Below are positions 30,504 through 43,500 of a DNA stretch of 64,000 nt, piece after piece. The position numbers and the translations under genes were made by a program. Numbering within the stretch: the first letter of the stretch is position 1; each line of letters begins with the position of its first letter. The stretch comes from Tridacna crocea (taxonomy: Eukaryota > Mollusca > Bivalvia > Cardiida > Cardiidae). The notes beneath the pieces are model-generated. The model did no database searches, was not told the origin of the DNA, and saw only the letters and a list, made by a program, of their open reading frames with translations. The stretch spans positions 48,958,992 to 49,022,991 of the forward strand of contig OX031065.1 of assembly GCA_943736015.1 (NCBI GenBank). Direction: 5' to 3'.

Positions 30504-32774
30504 CTAGAACGCCATGTAGGAAACTTCTTGATTATTTAATACTGTAGGTTTCACGACAGCTGTCGATGTCTGGGAGGGATAGCTGGGTCCCAGGCTAGCT
30601 CGACCTGTATAGTGTGGGCCTGGCTTTAAACTTCCGTACCCAGTAAACGCAGAAGGGTTTATATTGGCGGCCCTTCGTAACTGGGCTCTATACCCTTCAT
30701 CTTTGTCCTCTGTCTCAGTTTTGTTGTTAGCTTTATCCTCAACCCGGGCCCTGTCCCCTCCCCTACTTTGTGGGTACGGTTGAGGGCCAGAATTTAAATA
30801 GGACGTAGACAGCCCAGCAAATCTGCCACCCAATTTCTGTTCAGTTCTCCCTGCAGGTCGTATATTACTGTCAGATCGAATTTGTCTTGAAAATGGTTGA
30901 GGTGTACTGAACTGACCCATATTTGTTTGCGGTGAACTACCATGGTTTCCAGAATCGGTCAAGTTTTGTAGACGATCATATGCAGACAAGTGACTAACTT
31001 TATCCTGGGATTTCAGATTTGACTGATATTCCGGTTTAGTTCTTTTCAAAGCTTCATTTGTTGTATATGTTCGTGGAGGAAGAGGAGGTGATACCTCAGA
31101 TATTTCACTATGTGTAGTTGATTTATGAACACTCGGATTGTTTGAAAACATGTTACGGTCACCTTCCTTGTCTGTCTCGTTGGCTTCTTTTACAGTATCC
31201 AGTGGTTTGTCAGCTTCCTCATTATTATTCATGGCATTGAATTTATCAGTAAGGGAACCAATTGACTGTATATGCATAGGTTCTCTGTTACCCGGCATTA
31301 GAAACTGGTCATTATCCTTTCGGGTTGGTATAAAAGGTACTGCAGAATTTAAGTTATCATTCCTGCTAGGTTCTGTGCTCTTATCTTGCTTTACGTTAGC
31401 TTGTGTTTCTACATAAAATGGTTGATTTGTATTGTTGGGTATACCTTGCTGTTGAAATAGTCTTTGTCTGTCAACCGAAGGTTCCTGGTAAGACATGCTA
31501 GGCCCAATAGAGTTGTTGTTGTTGTTAGAATGTTCGGACTGGCTTCCGGTTTGATATTTACTATTGGGGATCTGGAGAAGGTACTGATTTTCGTAGTTGT
31601 TTGTCCCTATTCCAGAATATACAGCAGAACTGCCAATTTTTGGAGTATTGGATGATGTGTGAGGAGATGAGTTAAAAACCTTTTGTGACATATTTCTAAT
31701 ACTTTCTTCGTTTTCACTGACCAGTTTTACCGTATGTGACTGAGATCCATAAAAATTATCTACGAATTGTGGTGGTTCTTTATTGCGTAATTCTATCGTT
31801 TTACCTGAAATATTAGGTCCAGCTTTATCACAATGAATTTCTTCCTGTTCTAGATCATCTATTGGCGATATGACAACATCCGGATTGGACAGGTTATAGT
31901 TATATTCAGGGTCAGGTCCGTTCAGATATCTGTTTTGTGAAGGATTATACTGTGGATACTGTGGATAGGGAGGTTGATGATAAGTCCTGGGAGAGCTAAG
32001 CTGTTCGCCTATAACTCTCTTCTCAAATCGTTCCGATACTGGCTGAGGGTGGTTTTGGGTCCTTGTATCTTTATCAGTTTTGGTGTCTTTTGCGTTTATA
32101 TCTCGTTTGTTTGAATTACCACTAGAAAACTTGTGTATCACAGAGTTTTTCAACCTCGTGAAAGAGCGGGTTGGTGCGTTAGATTTTTTGTGACTTGAAG
32201 TATTCTCGTTATTATTTTCACTTTCTATCTCACGTTTTACTTGTTCTCGTTCCCTTTTCAACCATGCCCTCAATGAGAACTGTTGGTTTTTTCGATCTTT
32301 TGAATCTTCCTTAGTTCCCGACTCATGTTCCAAGTGAGCGGGCTCCCTTACACCTGGATATTGCGTATTTTGTTCTACCGTACTGGCCTCCTGAGTTTGC
32401 TGCCTAGATTGATATCTCTTTATATCAGCTTGATTTTCATAATTCGGTGAATGAATTACTTGGGGCGGTGAAAAGTGATTTGGAGTAGAGATAGGTGTCT
32501 TGGGTAACGGCTTGTGGACCTTCTCAGAAGTCGGTGGTGTGGATGTAAGGGGTTTTGGAGAATGATCACGTGAGTGGTCTGTGTTGTAGGCACTCTTTCG
32601 TAAGTCTACTTGGATGGGTTTAGGTGGGACCGTGGGTATTTTCTGATTCCGGGGTCTACTGGCCCTTTCGTCACGGGTGAGGGTAGAGGTTTTGGGGTCA
32701 GTCGGAAGGGTAGAGTTGATGCCCTCTGTTACACCTGCCCGAAAGCTTCCATATCCATGAAGATCCACTGCAGA
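30504..32774 (-). CDS. Formin exon 13: long disordered C-terminal tail
   Basis: A single 2271-nt exon (acceptor gtttcatttcag, phase 0) encodes 756 residues and the stop. The composition is Ser/Asn/Gln/Pro/Lys-rich with no recognisable fold. Visible elements are a conserved-looking start (SAVDLHGYGSFR), proline motifs VPPKP and SPPLPPR that could bind SH3 domains, a basic stretch LRAWLKREREQVKREIE, and a hydrophobic end (SYMAF) that could be a class II PDZ ligand. A single large 3' exon for a long tail is reminiscent of FHDC1, but I claim no homology. Confidence 0.88.
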   Translation of the reverse strand, partial: SAVDLHGYGSFRAGVTEGINSTLPTDPKTSTLTRDERASRPRNQKIPTVPPKPIQVDLRKSAYNTDHSRDHSPKPLTSTPPTSEKVHKPLPKTPISTPNHFSPPQVIHSPNYENQADIKRYQSRQQTQEASTVEQNTQYPGVREPAHLEHESGTKEDSKDRKNQQFSLRAWLKREREQVKREIESENNNENTSSHKKSNAPTRSFTRLKNSVIHKFSSGNSNKRDINAKDTKTDKDTRTQNHPQPVSERFEKRVIGEQLSSPRTYHQPPYPQYPQYNPSQNRYLNGPDPEYNYNLSNPDVVISPIDDLEQEEIHCDKAGPNISGKTIELRNKEPPQFVDNFYGSQSHTVKLVSENEESIRNMSQKVFNSSPHTSSNTPKIGSSAVYSGIGTNNYENQYLLQIPNSKYQTGSQSEHSNNNNNSIGPSMSYQEPSVDRQRLFQQQGIPNNTNQPFYVETQANVKQDKSTEPSRNDNLNSAVPFIPTRKDNDQFLMPGNREPMHIQSIGSLTDKFNAMNNNEEADKPLDTVKEANETDKEGDRNMFSNNPSVHKSTTHSEISEVSPPLPPRTYTTNEALKRTKPEYQSNLKSQDKVSHLSAYDRLQNLTDSGNHGSSPQTNMGQFSTPQPFSRQIRSDSNIRPAGRTEQKLGGRFAGLSTSYLNSGPQPYPQSRGGDRARVEDKANNKTETEDKDEGYRAQLRRAANINPSAFTGYGSLKPGPHYTGRASLGPSYPSQTSTAVVKPTVLNNQEVSYMAF

Positions 32775-34491
32775 CTGAAATGAAACATGCCATAATAATT
32801 TAATATCAGTTGTTTTCATGATTTTTTCATAGCTCCATGAAAAAAACACACCTTGTGCCGGAACTACTTTTGCTATAGGTTACTTTTGCGGGGTCCTACA
32901 CACTGCTTTGCTCCTTTACTTTTATTCTATTGGTTAATTTTCAGCATTGAGGATTTGAAAACTGCTTCCTTGTTATATTCTTGCGCCATACAAATACGAG
33001 TGCAAGGAACTTTAAAAACTCCAACATTAGATTTAAAACTAAAGAAAATGAATACAGTTTGAATTATTTCTTTGGGGGGATGTTGTCTGTAATATTAAAT
33101 TATAAGGAATGAAAATAAAAATAAAAAAAATTCTCATCATTCCTTGATTATAAAAAATATCTATTAGCTATCTAAATTTAACGATTACTAAAAGCTGGTC
33201 GCTTTCGTACAAAGACTTATAAATGCGTCATACTCTGGCAAAAAGGGGCTTAAAGATTGGTCCAAATTGAAATCATTTGCAGACGACAAAATAAAGGACG
33301 ATATTGTCACCTGGGTCACATCAAAAGGAAAATACATGTATTTGAAATCTTACCAGTTGTCCTTTAAATTTAAACTCCAGTTCAAATCGCTCCTTAGCAA
33401 GCCGTCTGTGAGCAAGCTTCCAGAAGTATTTACAGTCGTGCAGAAACACGGCGAAAACGTGGAAGAATTGCTGAGGTGTAACCTGAAACGTTAGAAGAGG
33501 CATTTTAACCCTTTACCACACAATGGCGACTTTTAACGACCCTGAAGAAGAAGAGCCCTTTGACAACATTGTAGGAAAAAGGAGAAAATGCTGGGTAAAT
33601 GCCAGCATTTTCTCCTTTTTCCACAAAGTTTTCTACCCTATCAAAGAAAAATTGCACCATTTGAGCCACTTTGAAACTGTCGTCTGCAATTGCTGTCATT
33701 TTGGATTGGTTGAGAATTTTGCTGTGTGTCATAGGGTTAAATGATAAAAATAGCCAAGCTCTATGATAATATTATTGATTGTAATGAAAAACTAACTGTA
33801 CGACAGTTGTAAAGTGCCATCTCAGATTAGCCTGCATGCTTGGAAAATTAAAAAAAAGGATACACTTGAGATATATTCTGTGAAAAGGGGGCTTAATGCA
33901 TCTGCGAAAAGTATCGGCCCAGGTCAGCCTGCGCAGTCCGCGCAGGCTGACCTGGGTCGATACTTTTCGCTTTTGCTCAATATTTTTGTGTTTCCAAGGA
34001 CCAGTCTACTTCAGGATTGAATTGGTTGTTAGTAAAAACTGGCTGTAATGAATCCTTAAGAATATAATAATGGCTTGTTTGGTACTATGGGTCACAGAGA
34101 GGCATTAAGCCCCCTTTTTTACAGAGCAATGGTACAAATATTTCATAAAAATAATAATGATTCACTGGTTTTATGCTGTTTAACGTTGTTATTAACTTTT
34201 TAACATTGTTTATGTTATATCAAGGCGGCTAGTGTACGTATCTACGCTTTTCTGAATTTTTATTCTCCATTTTTTCCCCTTCTCTGCACAATACCTTCCC
34301 ACGCCACTAGGTGCTTTCCCACATAACTCTTGTTAAAGATATGACCAACGATGAATGCGGAATAAATCCCGTCGCACTGACCATTGAGAATAACGTCAGA
34401 ATATTCTGCGGATTACTAGTAAAAGAAACTCCAGGAAAGCACTGGCCGACACGATATAACCGGAATATTGTTACAAATGGCGTTAAACACA

Positions 34492-34534
<43 letters not shown>

Positions 34535-37500
34535 TTCGATGTTTTCACGTGCTAAATAATTCAAATTCAATTCGATTAATATAATACTTGTACGGTAGTA
34601 AAACACCTAAATAAGCCACTTCTAAGTTTTTTTTTTTAACTGGGGAGCGGGGGGGGACTATCTCCTAATCGGACAGTGCAGAATCAAGATCAGACTGCAC
34701 GTTCTGTGCAGTCCGATCTCGATCTACACTGACCGTAAAAGGCCCTTTAGCCGCACAGCATTAGAGTTAAAATTCAGTAATTTTTTTCTACTTACATCGG
34801 AGTTGTCTACTTGAAAATATCGGGCAGTTCGCAGAAACAAATCTCTGACGTCTTGCAATACTTTTTCTTGTGCACCAATCACCTCTAAGGCTAGAAACGA
34901 GAATAAATAAGGCCAACTTTAAACTAATTTAACCTTTTACCACACGGCAGCATTTTAGACCTGTCCAAATCCAAAGCACAAGTTTACAAACGATAATTTC
35001 ATAGTGGCTCAAATGATGCGATTTTTCTTTGATAGATTAGAAAACTTTGTGGGAAAAGGAGAAAATGCTGGTTTACCAGCATTTTCTCCTTTTCCAATAA
35101 AGTTTTCAAAAGGCCGCTTCGTCATAGTCATCAAAAGTTTTCAATGTGTGGTAACGGAATTTAATTATGATGTATCAAAAACAACTTATTTTGTTGAAAT
35201 GGTATCTCGTGTCGAGAATACCTTTTAGATATAAACATATACCTGTAAGTAGCATTGTGTTTTGCATGTATACGTGGTCTATTTTGTTATGATTAAAAAA
35301 AAATAATAATTATAACTGTGGCTGAACAGCCCCGCCAGCGTTTTGAAAGAAACAGGCAATTATTTGTACACAGACGGACACACGGACAGACAGGCTTTTT
35401 TTTCAGTATAACCCCGAAAACATTCGTTTTGCAGGGGTATATTAATAGTTTAGTTTAAACATATTTATTTTACATCGATTGAGAAACAAGTTCTTACAAC
35501 TTATGCTAATCTCTCTCGATTCTGCCTCCTGAGAACTACACCAGTACTCGCGCCGAATGTGTGGACCCATGAAAAATCCCAAAGTTGACACCCTCTCCCA
35601 GGTATCGAACTCAGGACCTTTAGGTTATGAGGCCGAAGCTCTACCTCACGACCACGGACACCAATATATAGTAATAGTACATGTAATAATAAATTAATAA
35701 TAATGATAATAAAGATTTGGCTTATGCTAAACAATGAAAATATTAAGTTCCATAAAAATTTGTCCAGCATATTTAAGTCCACGATGGTAGTATACATCAA
35801 GCCCCCCCACCCATAACATGATATTTAACCCTTTACCTGATATGCCAATTTGAGGCCCTTCCATTTCAGCAGAAAATACAGATATGATGTCAAAAATATG
35901 GATAAATGAGGATTCAAATATCTGATCGAGTGGAAAACATTGTGGGAAAAGGAGAAATTGCTCGTTACGAGCAATTCCCTTTTCCCACAATGTTTTCAAA
36001 AGCTGTCTGTTGTTGATATGTCAAAATGAGTACCTATGGAGTAAAGGGTTAATAAACAATGATAATGGCTATAAAAATGACAATGATGATGATGATGATG
36101 GTGGTAGTGGTGATGATAATGATGATAGTGATGATGGTGGAGGCGGTGATGATGATGATGATAGTGATGATGGTGGTGTTGATGATGATGATGGTGATGA
36201 TGATGGTGGTGGTGTTGATGATGGTGATGGTGGTGGTGATGATGATGATGAGGAGGAGGAGGATAATGATGATGATGATGATGATGAAGAGGAGGAGGAG
36301 GGTGGTGATGATGATGATGAGGAGGAGGAGGAGGGTGATGATGGTGATGATGATGGTGATGATGATGATGATGATGACTTGTCTCCTCAGGATGGAGAAA
36401 GATTGGAATAGCATACCTGCCGAGAAAAAGTTTTCAGCAGTTACTCTGAAGCTGTCGGTTGGTCGAATGGCATCTTTTCTAGCGTTCTGATCCAATAACT
36501 GAATTGAAAAAAAAAGGTATGTAAGTTTGATACAAATATTCTTAAATATTCTGAAATACATGTACATACTCGCCGGTAAATCTCCCAACAACATTAGTTA
36601 ACCCATTACCACACAATCCCTACTTTTGACGACCCAGAGATAGAAGCCTTTAGAAAACATTGTGGGAAAAGGAGAAAATGCTGGTAACCAGCATTTTCTC
36701 CTTTTCCCACAATGTTTTCAACCCTTCAAAAAACCAATTTCAAATTTTCAGTCACTTTTATTTTGTTGTCTGCAAATGCTTTCAATTTGGACAAGCCTAC
36801 AATATTGTCGTTTGGTAATGAGTTAAGGGGTATAACATGTGCAGATGAAAAGGAATCAACACTAAAACTAAAACTCTCGTCAAAAACTAAACTCAGTTCT
36901 TATAATAACTACCAATTTAATAAATCATCATTTTGAACAGTCTCTTGATCTCACTCGGTAGCGTGCAGGACTTGAGAACAAGAAGTCGTGAGTTCGATCC
37001 CTGGCTCGGCCGATTTCTGTTCGAGGACTGATGATAGTCATTGCGACAGGATTCATTCCCTCTCCCACCACTGACCATTGTTTTGACGATGGTTATGTGG
37101 GAAAGCAGCTAGTGGATTGGAAAAAAATTTGTGCAGAGTACTGGTGAAAGAGACTCCAGGAAAGCAAAGATATGTGTACTGGCCTCCGCGAGGTTTAACT
37201 GAAATAATGTTGAAAACGGCGTTAAACGCCGTACAATCAATCAGTGAAAAATTTTTCAACTCACCTTCTCTCTAACACTTCTTAGATCTGATAGTAGATT
37301 AGACAGAGCGTCTTGGATACCCTCAAAGGATACCTGTTTTTTAAGAAAGTATATTGCAATACATAAAAAGTTACTGTTATAATAAAAGTCATAAACGTAA
37401 ATTTCAACAATGTCCATATTTAACTTTTTAAAGATTTAGACATATTCAAAGCATTTGCAAACAACAAATTAACCCTTTCCCGTTTGACGGGTCTGGATTA

Positions 37501-40500
37501 GTAGCCTTTAGAAAACATTGTGGGAAAAGGAGAAAATGCTGGTAACCAGCATTTTCTCCTTTTCCCACAATGTTTTCTACCCTATCATAGACAGAAATCA
37601 TCTTTTCAGTAACAGTTGAATTGTCGTCTGCAAATGCTTTCAATTTGGTCTAGTCCAAAAGTTTGTCGTTTGGGAAAGGGTTAAATGAGGCTAAAATAAT
37701 AAGAATCGTCTTTGACAGGATAGGAAACATTTAGGTGGTTACCATCAGTTTTTTTTTTCTTTTCTCACAATGTTTTCAAGAGACTTCTAACTCAGGGCTT
37801 TTAAACATGGGATTGTCTGGTAAAGTGTTCAGAGTATATACAAGGACAAGCAAATAGTTAAATGAACCATGCTCTGTGAAAAAAGGGGCATAATGCATCT
37901 GCGAAAAGTATGGTCTGCCTGCCAAGTAAGCTAAAATCTTCTCTTTTTTTGCAAATCACATTACAAAATACATGTATTACAAGAAAATATTGATGCAAAA
38001 CATCAATGGCGCCGCAAATCAGTTGTTTCTTAAATAAGGCACATTACAGCATTTTGAATTGACCAAAGTAAATTTTTGCAGAATTCAGTGAGAAATGAAC
38101 TGAAAAGTCCTAAAGAAACTTTAGACTGCAACTTAAAACTTTAAAAAAAGGACCTATAATGGTAAGACACAATCATGACCATTCTTAGGCGAAATTTAAC
38201 ATAATTTCAACTGGAGCTATGTACAAAAGTAGTTGTATTCGAGAAACGACACAAGAAAATAGTATTTAAACTAGGTTCCAATTTACCAAATTGATATCAA
38301 AAACTCGCTATGAAACGACTAATGTGGGTACGAAATGATCGAAGTGAGTACAAAATTACTAATAAAAAGAACAGGTGGATACGAAAAGACCAAAATTGTA
38401 CGAAAAGGCCTAAGTACGAAATTACCTAGTTATGAAATGGCTTTAAGCCAAGTAAACAATATGGCTGCCTCAATAGTACCCTTGGCCGCTCGCCTCTTTA
38501 AAAATCGAAGCTCCCGCTGCGCCATTTCATTGGATGCGATCAAAACCCATCGCGTCCAATCAAACCATCCGTAACAATAAATCTTTCGCAAAACAGAAAA
38601 CAATAAGGGCGGCGCCCGTCTAAAACGAAAGTTGTCGTGTTTGTGAGGAGAATTTGCCAAAAATTAATGAGTTTTTTTTTTATAGTTTACGATCAATTAT
38701 GTGAAATATTAGGACAGGTTCCACAGCCAAATGATAGCTATCATCGTATGTTTGTTCGTCTTGTTTTTGATGCGATGAATCCGAAAGCGCAGCCATATTT
38801 GATGCAGAGCCTATCCAATTTTATTACGAGCATTTTGATTGGTCAGAAATAACATCAGCAAAGGTTACGCAACTTGTGATATTCGATAGGTGGCGCAGCG
38901 GGAGTTTCGATTTTTAAAGAGGCCAGCGGCCAAGGGTACGTAACGAACAAAGTCGGGTTAGTAACCTTAGCTTGCGAAGATGCCATAGGTACTTTTCAAA
39001 AGCGAATAAAAAGATAGAGTCGCCGCTCATGCGGAGCCACAATCAATATTACCTGAGCTGCGTGTCTCATGTTGGAGGGTTCTGGTAACCGAAATCGTGT
39101 AGGACATCCTATATCTACCTCGCTCTCGTAGATCTGACAATACGTTTTCAGTACAAACTCCAGTAACGTCCCTTTACCATCCTTGAAGAACAAAGGTGTT
39201 AACGTAAAAACCTGTTTTCAGGCATGCTAACATGACTTTTTTTTATTGAATCTCGGTAAGTGCCTAATAATATTTCATTACATTCCCAGTCCCTGTTGAC
39301 TTACGTGTATATAAGCCGTGCTCTCTGAAAAGGGGACGTAACATTATCTCCCGCTAGATGGCATTCTATAAACACTCGTCTATCTAATTTGGGCATCCTG
39401 GGTACAGAACCAAACCCATTTCCTACGCGACAACCGTTACTTTTGAATTTAAAACTAAAATAAAGGTTTACTCAATAAAACGCTACCTCGTGCAATTCAC
39501 TAAGCTTTGATCAGCAGTTTAGAGAAATCTGGAGGTAAAGCAGGTCTCATTTCTCCTCAAACGTATTGATAAAAGCTACATGTATTTTCAACATTATAGA
39601 GCGTAATATTACAGTCTGTCCGCTTTCGGGGCTAGTGATACGTCGTATAAGACAGGTCGAATCTTCGAAGAATATGACATGCGCAGACAACGGGTACGTA
39701 ATGCATCTGCGAAAAGTCTCGACCCAAGTCAGCCTGCGCAGTCCGCGCAGGCTGACTTGGGCCGAAACTTTTCGCTATTGATCTATTTTCTGTATGTCAA
39801 AGGTCCAGTCTACTTCATGATTGAGTCACTTGTTTAAGAAAAGTGGTCGTTATGGACCCATAATTAAGTGTTGACTTGCCTGGTACAATGTGTTACGGAG
39901 CTGCATTAAGCCCCTTTTTGTAAGAGCACAGATCAAATGCATATGAACCACGGGGGGATCGATGCATCAGCAAAAAGTATCGACTCATATCGACCGGGGT
40001 GGAAACTTTTTTACCATTGATCAGTATGCTGCATGTCAAAGAACCATTTTACCTAAGAATTCAGTAATCTTTTTGACAAAATGGACTTTATGTTATCAGC
40101 TATCATGTGATTACTTGCTTGGCATCAAGCATTACGGAGAGCTATTCTTGAGAAATATGTACAAAAATGAAGCACGATAAATTTGTCAAATTGTTGTGGT
40201 AGCTGCAAAAATTCTAGACAATCAGACAAAGAATATTTTAATCCTTTACCTGATATGCCAATTTGAGGCTCTCCCATTTCAGCAGCAAATAAAAATATGG
40301 TGTCAAAAATGTGAACAAATGAGGATACAAATATCTGATTAAGTGGATAACATTGTGGGAAAAGGAGAAATTGCTCGTCCCAGTCAATGGAATGACTGGT
40401 GAAGAATACTGGTGTATCAAAGGTGTTTCATACGTTACACTCTTAGGGCCATCGCCTATGAATTTGTTTATTTTAAACACGATGCTCGATAGTACGATGG

Positions 40501-43500
40501 CGATAATGCGATAGTACGATGACAATGGTGTTATAAAATATCGCGTTATCATCATCATACTACCGCGTATCACCATAACACTTTCGCGTTATCATTATCG
40601 CACTATTGCGTTGTCATCACCATACTATTGCGTTATCATCATTGCACTGTCGAGCATCGCGTTTGAAATCAACAAATTCATAGGCGATGGTCCAAATGGT
40701 ATTCCGTACTTACACTGGTTTGGGACCTAGAATATGAAGTATAATAGATGATGAACTCAGAACACGGTGTTTAGAAGTCTAAAATATTTAAAATTGTATA
40801 ATAGTGTCCCTAATACTTATCAAAATCCAATGTGGCAAGAAGGCGGTATAAGAAGAAGAGTACCTTTTCATGCGTTTCCTTGAGCTTGTTCATCACATCT
40901 AATGCATAACCATCCGCCTGTCCGAAATCTGTGTTACCGTTCAAATAATTACCTACAGCTAGTAAAGTTTCCATCAGGTTCTTCAGGGATATACTGGGAA
41001 TAAACATAGAAATAAGAATATAAGAGGCGTGATTGTTTGGAGTTAACATGGGATTTAATTCAAATTGCTCTCTCTCTCTCTGTAACCTCCATGGCCATAA
41101 TCTATCCAGAGCTATTCACGATATATCTATATTGCCTTTGATCCCTAAAAGAGCCTTTCATGGCTTAAATTGCCTTTGCGACAAGTTTACTGCCACTCAG
41201 TTACTTAAGTTGCCTTTGCGACAAGGTTACTGCCATTCCGTTACTTAAGTTGCCTTTGCGACAAGTTTACTGCCATTCCGTTACTTAAGTTGCCTTTGCG
41301 ACAAGGTTACTGCCACTCAGTTACTTAAGTTGCCTTTGCGACAAGTTTACTGCCAATCCGTTACTTAAGTTGACTTTGCGACAAGTTTACTGCCATTCCG
41401 TTACTTAAGTTGACTTTGCGACAAGTTTACTGCCATTCCGTTACTTAAGTTGCCTTTGCGACAAGTTTACTGCCATTCCGTTACTTAAGTTGCCTTTGCA
41501 ACAAGTTTACTGCCATTCCGTTACTTAAGTTGCCTTTGCTTCAAGTTTACTGCCATTCCGTTACTTAAGTTGCCTTTGCGACAAGTTTACTGCCATTCCG
41601 TGTGCTAAAGGTTAAACTTTATTAGTAGTACTGAAAAATCATTTATTCTTCAGTGGAGACATTTAGGCTTAAAATTGATCTATGAAAAATACGCTACAAC
41701 TCACCTGTTTGTTAGTTCATTACAAGCCGTGTTTAGTTCCCGTAACTGTTGCTCTGCAAAAAGAATATGTATATCGTGGTTTGATATTTTACGAAGTTGA
41801 TTTATCAACAAAATATTGACGGAAAGACAGGGGATAATATAAAGGTGAAGAAAATTATAGAGCTTTACGAATTTGTTATCGTTAAAATAGTGACAGAAAG
41901 CCCGGATAAAACATTAAAGCACTGTAGACCTGATTAAATTAATCTACATTAGTTAACGAAGAACATAGTATCTAACGATAAAATATTGACGGACGGACGG
42001 CCAGGCCATGATATCCGTGCGATATAGACCTTCATGACGCTCTGATACATAATACAGGGGCGTTTAATTCAGGACAAGGTACCTTGGCGACGTAGACCCA
42101 CCTTTTAACGCTCTTAGCAGTATAGACTTCAACGAAGTCTTTAAAGGCAGCATACTGACGGAAAACCAAGATAATAGGTCAGTGGGTGTGGGCTAAAACG
42201 ACATCTTTTACGATAACACGTGGACGGAAAGTCCGGAAAAGATGAACCATAATTACCTATTTCAAATAGATGCCACTGTGTTTTATATCTGAAGCGAATA
42301 AACTCGAGACGATCGGTGAAGTGGTCAACTTTGGACAGCTCAAAAACCAGGTACTCTGGGTGATCCAATTGTCCTAAAAACAAAACTGTATAATTTAAGC
42401 TAATATAAAACCCTTGCAGATTATTTTCAACGGAATATAAGTAGATTTAAATTCTATATAGACCATTAATAAGTAGATATTTTGGAAATAAAATGTACAC
42501 TTTTATACGTAACCTAAAAACCATGTAAGCTGTCATAATTTGAGTTTGAATGATATATATTTGTCAAAATAATTAGCTATCATTCGGTATAACCTGTCAG
42601 AAATTGCCCGACTTGGAAACTTAGAAAATTAAGGATTGTAACGCAATCTAGAATAGATGGTGAATACAGAATTCATCACCAATCTGCACATCCGACCGAG
42701 TAGGTAAGTGGTTATTAAAGCATCTGGCTAGTTTCCTGGTGGTTGCGAATTCGATACAAAGTTTAGGCAAACTCTCTTTCCAGCTATATTTCCCCTCTCA
42801 AATCCGATGCATTGAGAAAGTAGTCAGTGGCTTCGAAAGAAGTTTGTGCTAATAGTGGTGTGGGAGAGCTACAAAACACATGCGGACGTACACTAACCCA
42901 CGTGATATGGCCTGGGCTTTTGACCCTTTCCCAAACAAGGCCTGGTTATTACGTGTCTGCAGTACACGTCGTTTGAAAACACTGTGGGAAAAGGAGAAAT
43001 TGCTCGTTACGAGCAATTTCTCCTTTTCCCACAGAGTTTTCAAACGACTTGGGAGAACTTTCTACCATTTTCATCAAATTTAAAATTTTTGTCTGCAGAC
43101 TCTTATCAGTTTGGAAGAGTCTAAAATTTGTCGTTTGGGAAAGGCTTAAAACAGCGTTAACTCATTAGCACACAATCCCTACTTTTGACGATCCCGGGAA
43201 AGAAGCCTTTAGAAAACATTGTGGGAAAAGGAGAAAATGCTGGTAACCAGCATTTTCTCCTTTTCCCACAATGTTTTCTACCCTTCACAGAGCAAATTTC
43301 AAATTTTCAGTCACTTTTATTTTGTCGTCTGCATATGCTTGTGATTTGGACAAACCTAAAATTTTGTCGTTTGGTAATGAGTTAAACTCCAATACAAACA
43401 AAAGCAAACAAAGCCGTGTTCATGAGGTAGAGCGTTGGCCTCATAACCTAAAGGTCCTGAGTTTGATTCCCGGGAGCGGGTGTCAACTTTGGGATTTTTC

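Noticed and set aside
31138..31655. Plus-strand reading frames inside the formin last exon
   Set aside because: They are antisense shadows of the long minus-strand coding exon.
35501..35800. Minus-strand reading frame
   Set aside because: It covers a SINE-3 copy and AT-rich flank; no gene evidence.
36010..36594. Acidic (Asp/Gly), Met-rich and Ile/Thr-rich reading frames
   Set aside because: All are translations of the GAT/GGT microsatellite; only the exon 11 part on the minus strand is real.
41135..41605. CRISPR-like array
   Set aside because: 40-bp units abut without spacers; it is an intronic minisatellite.
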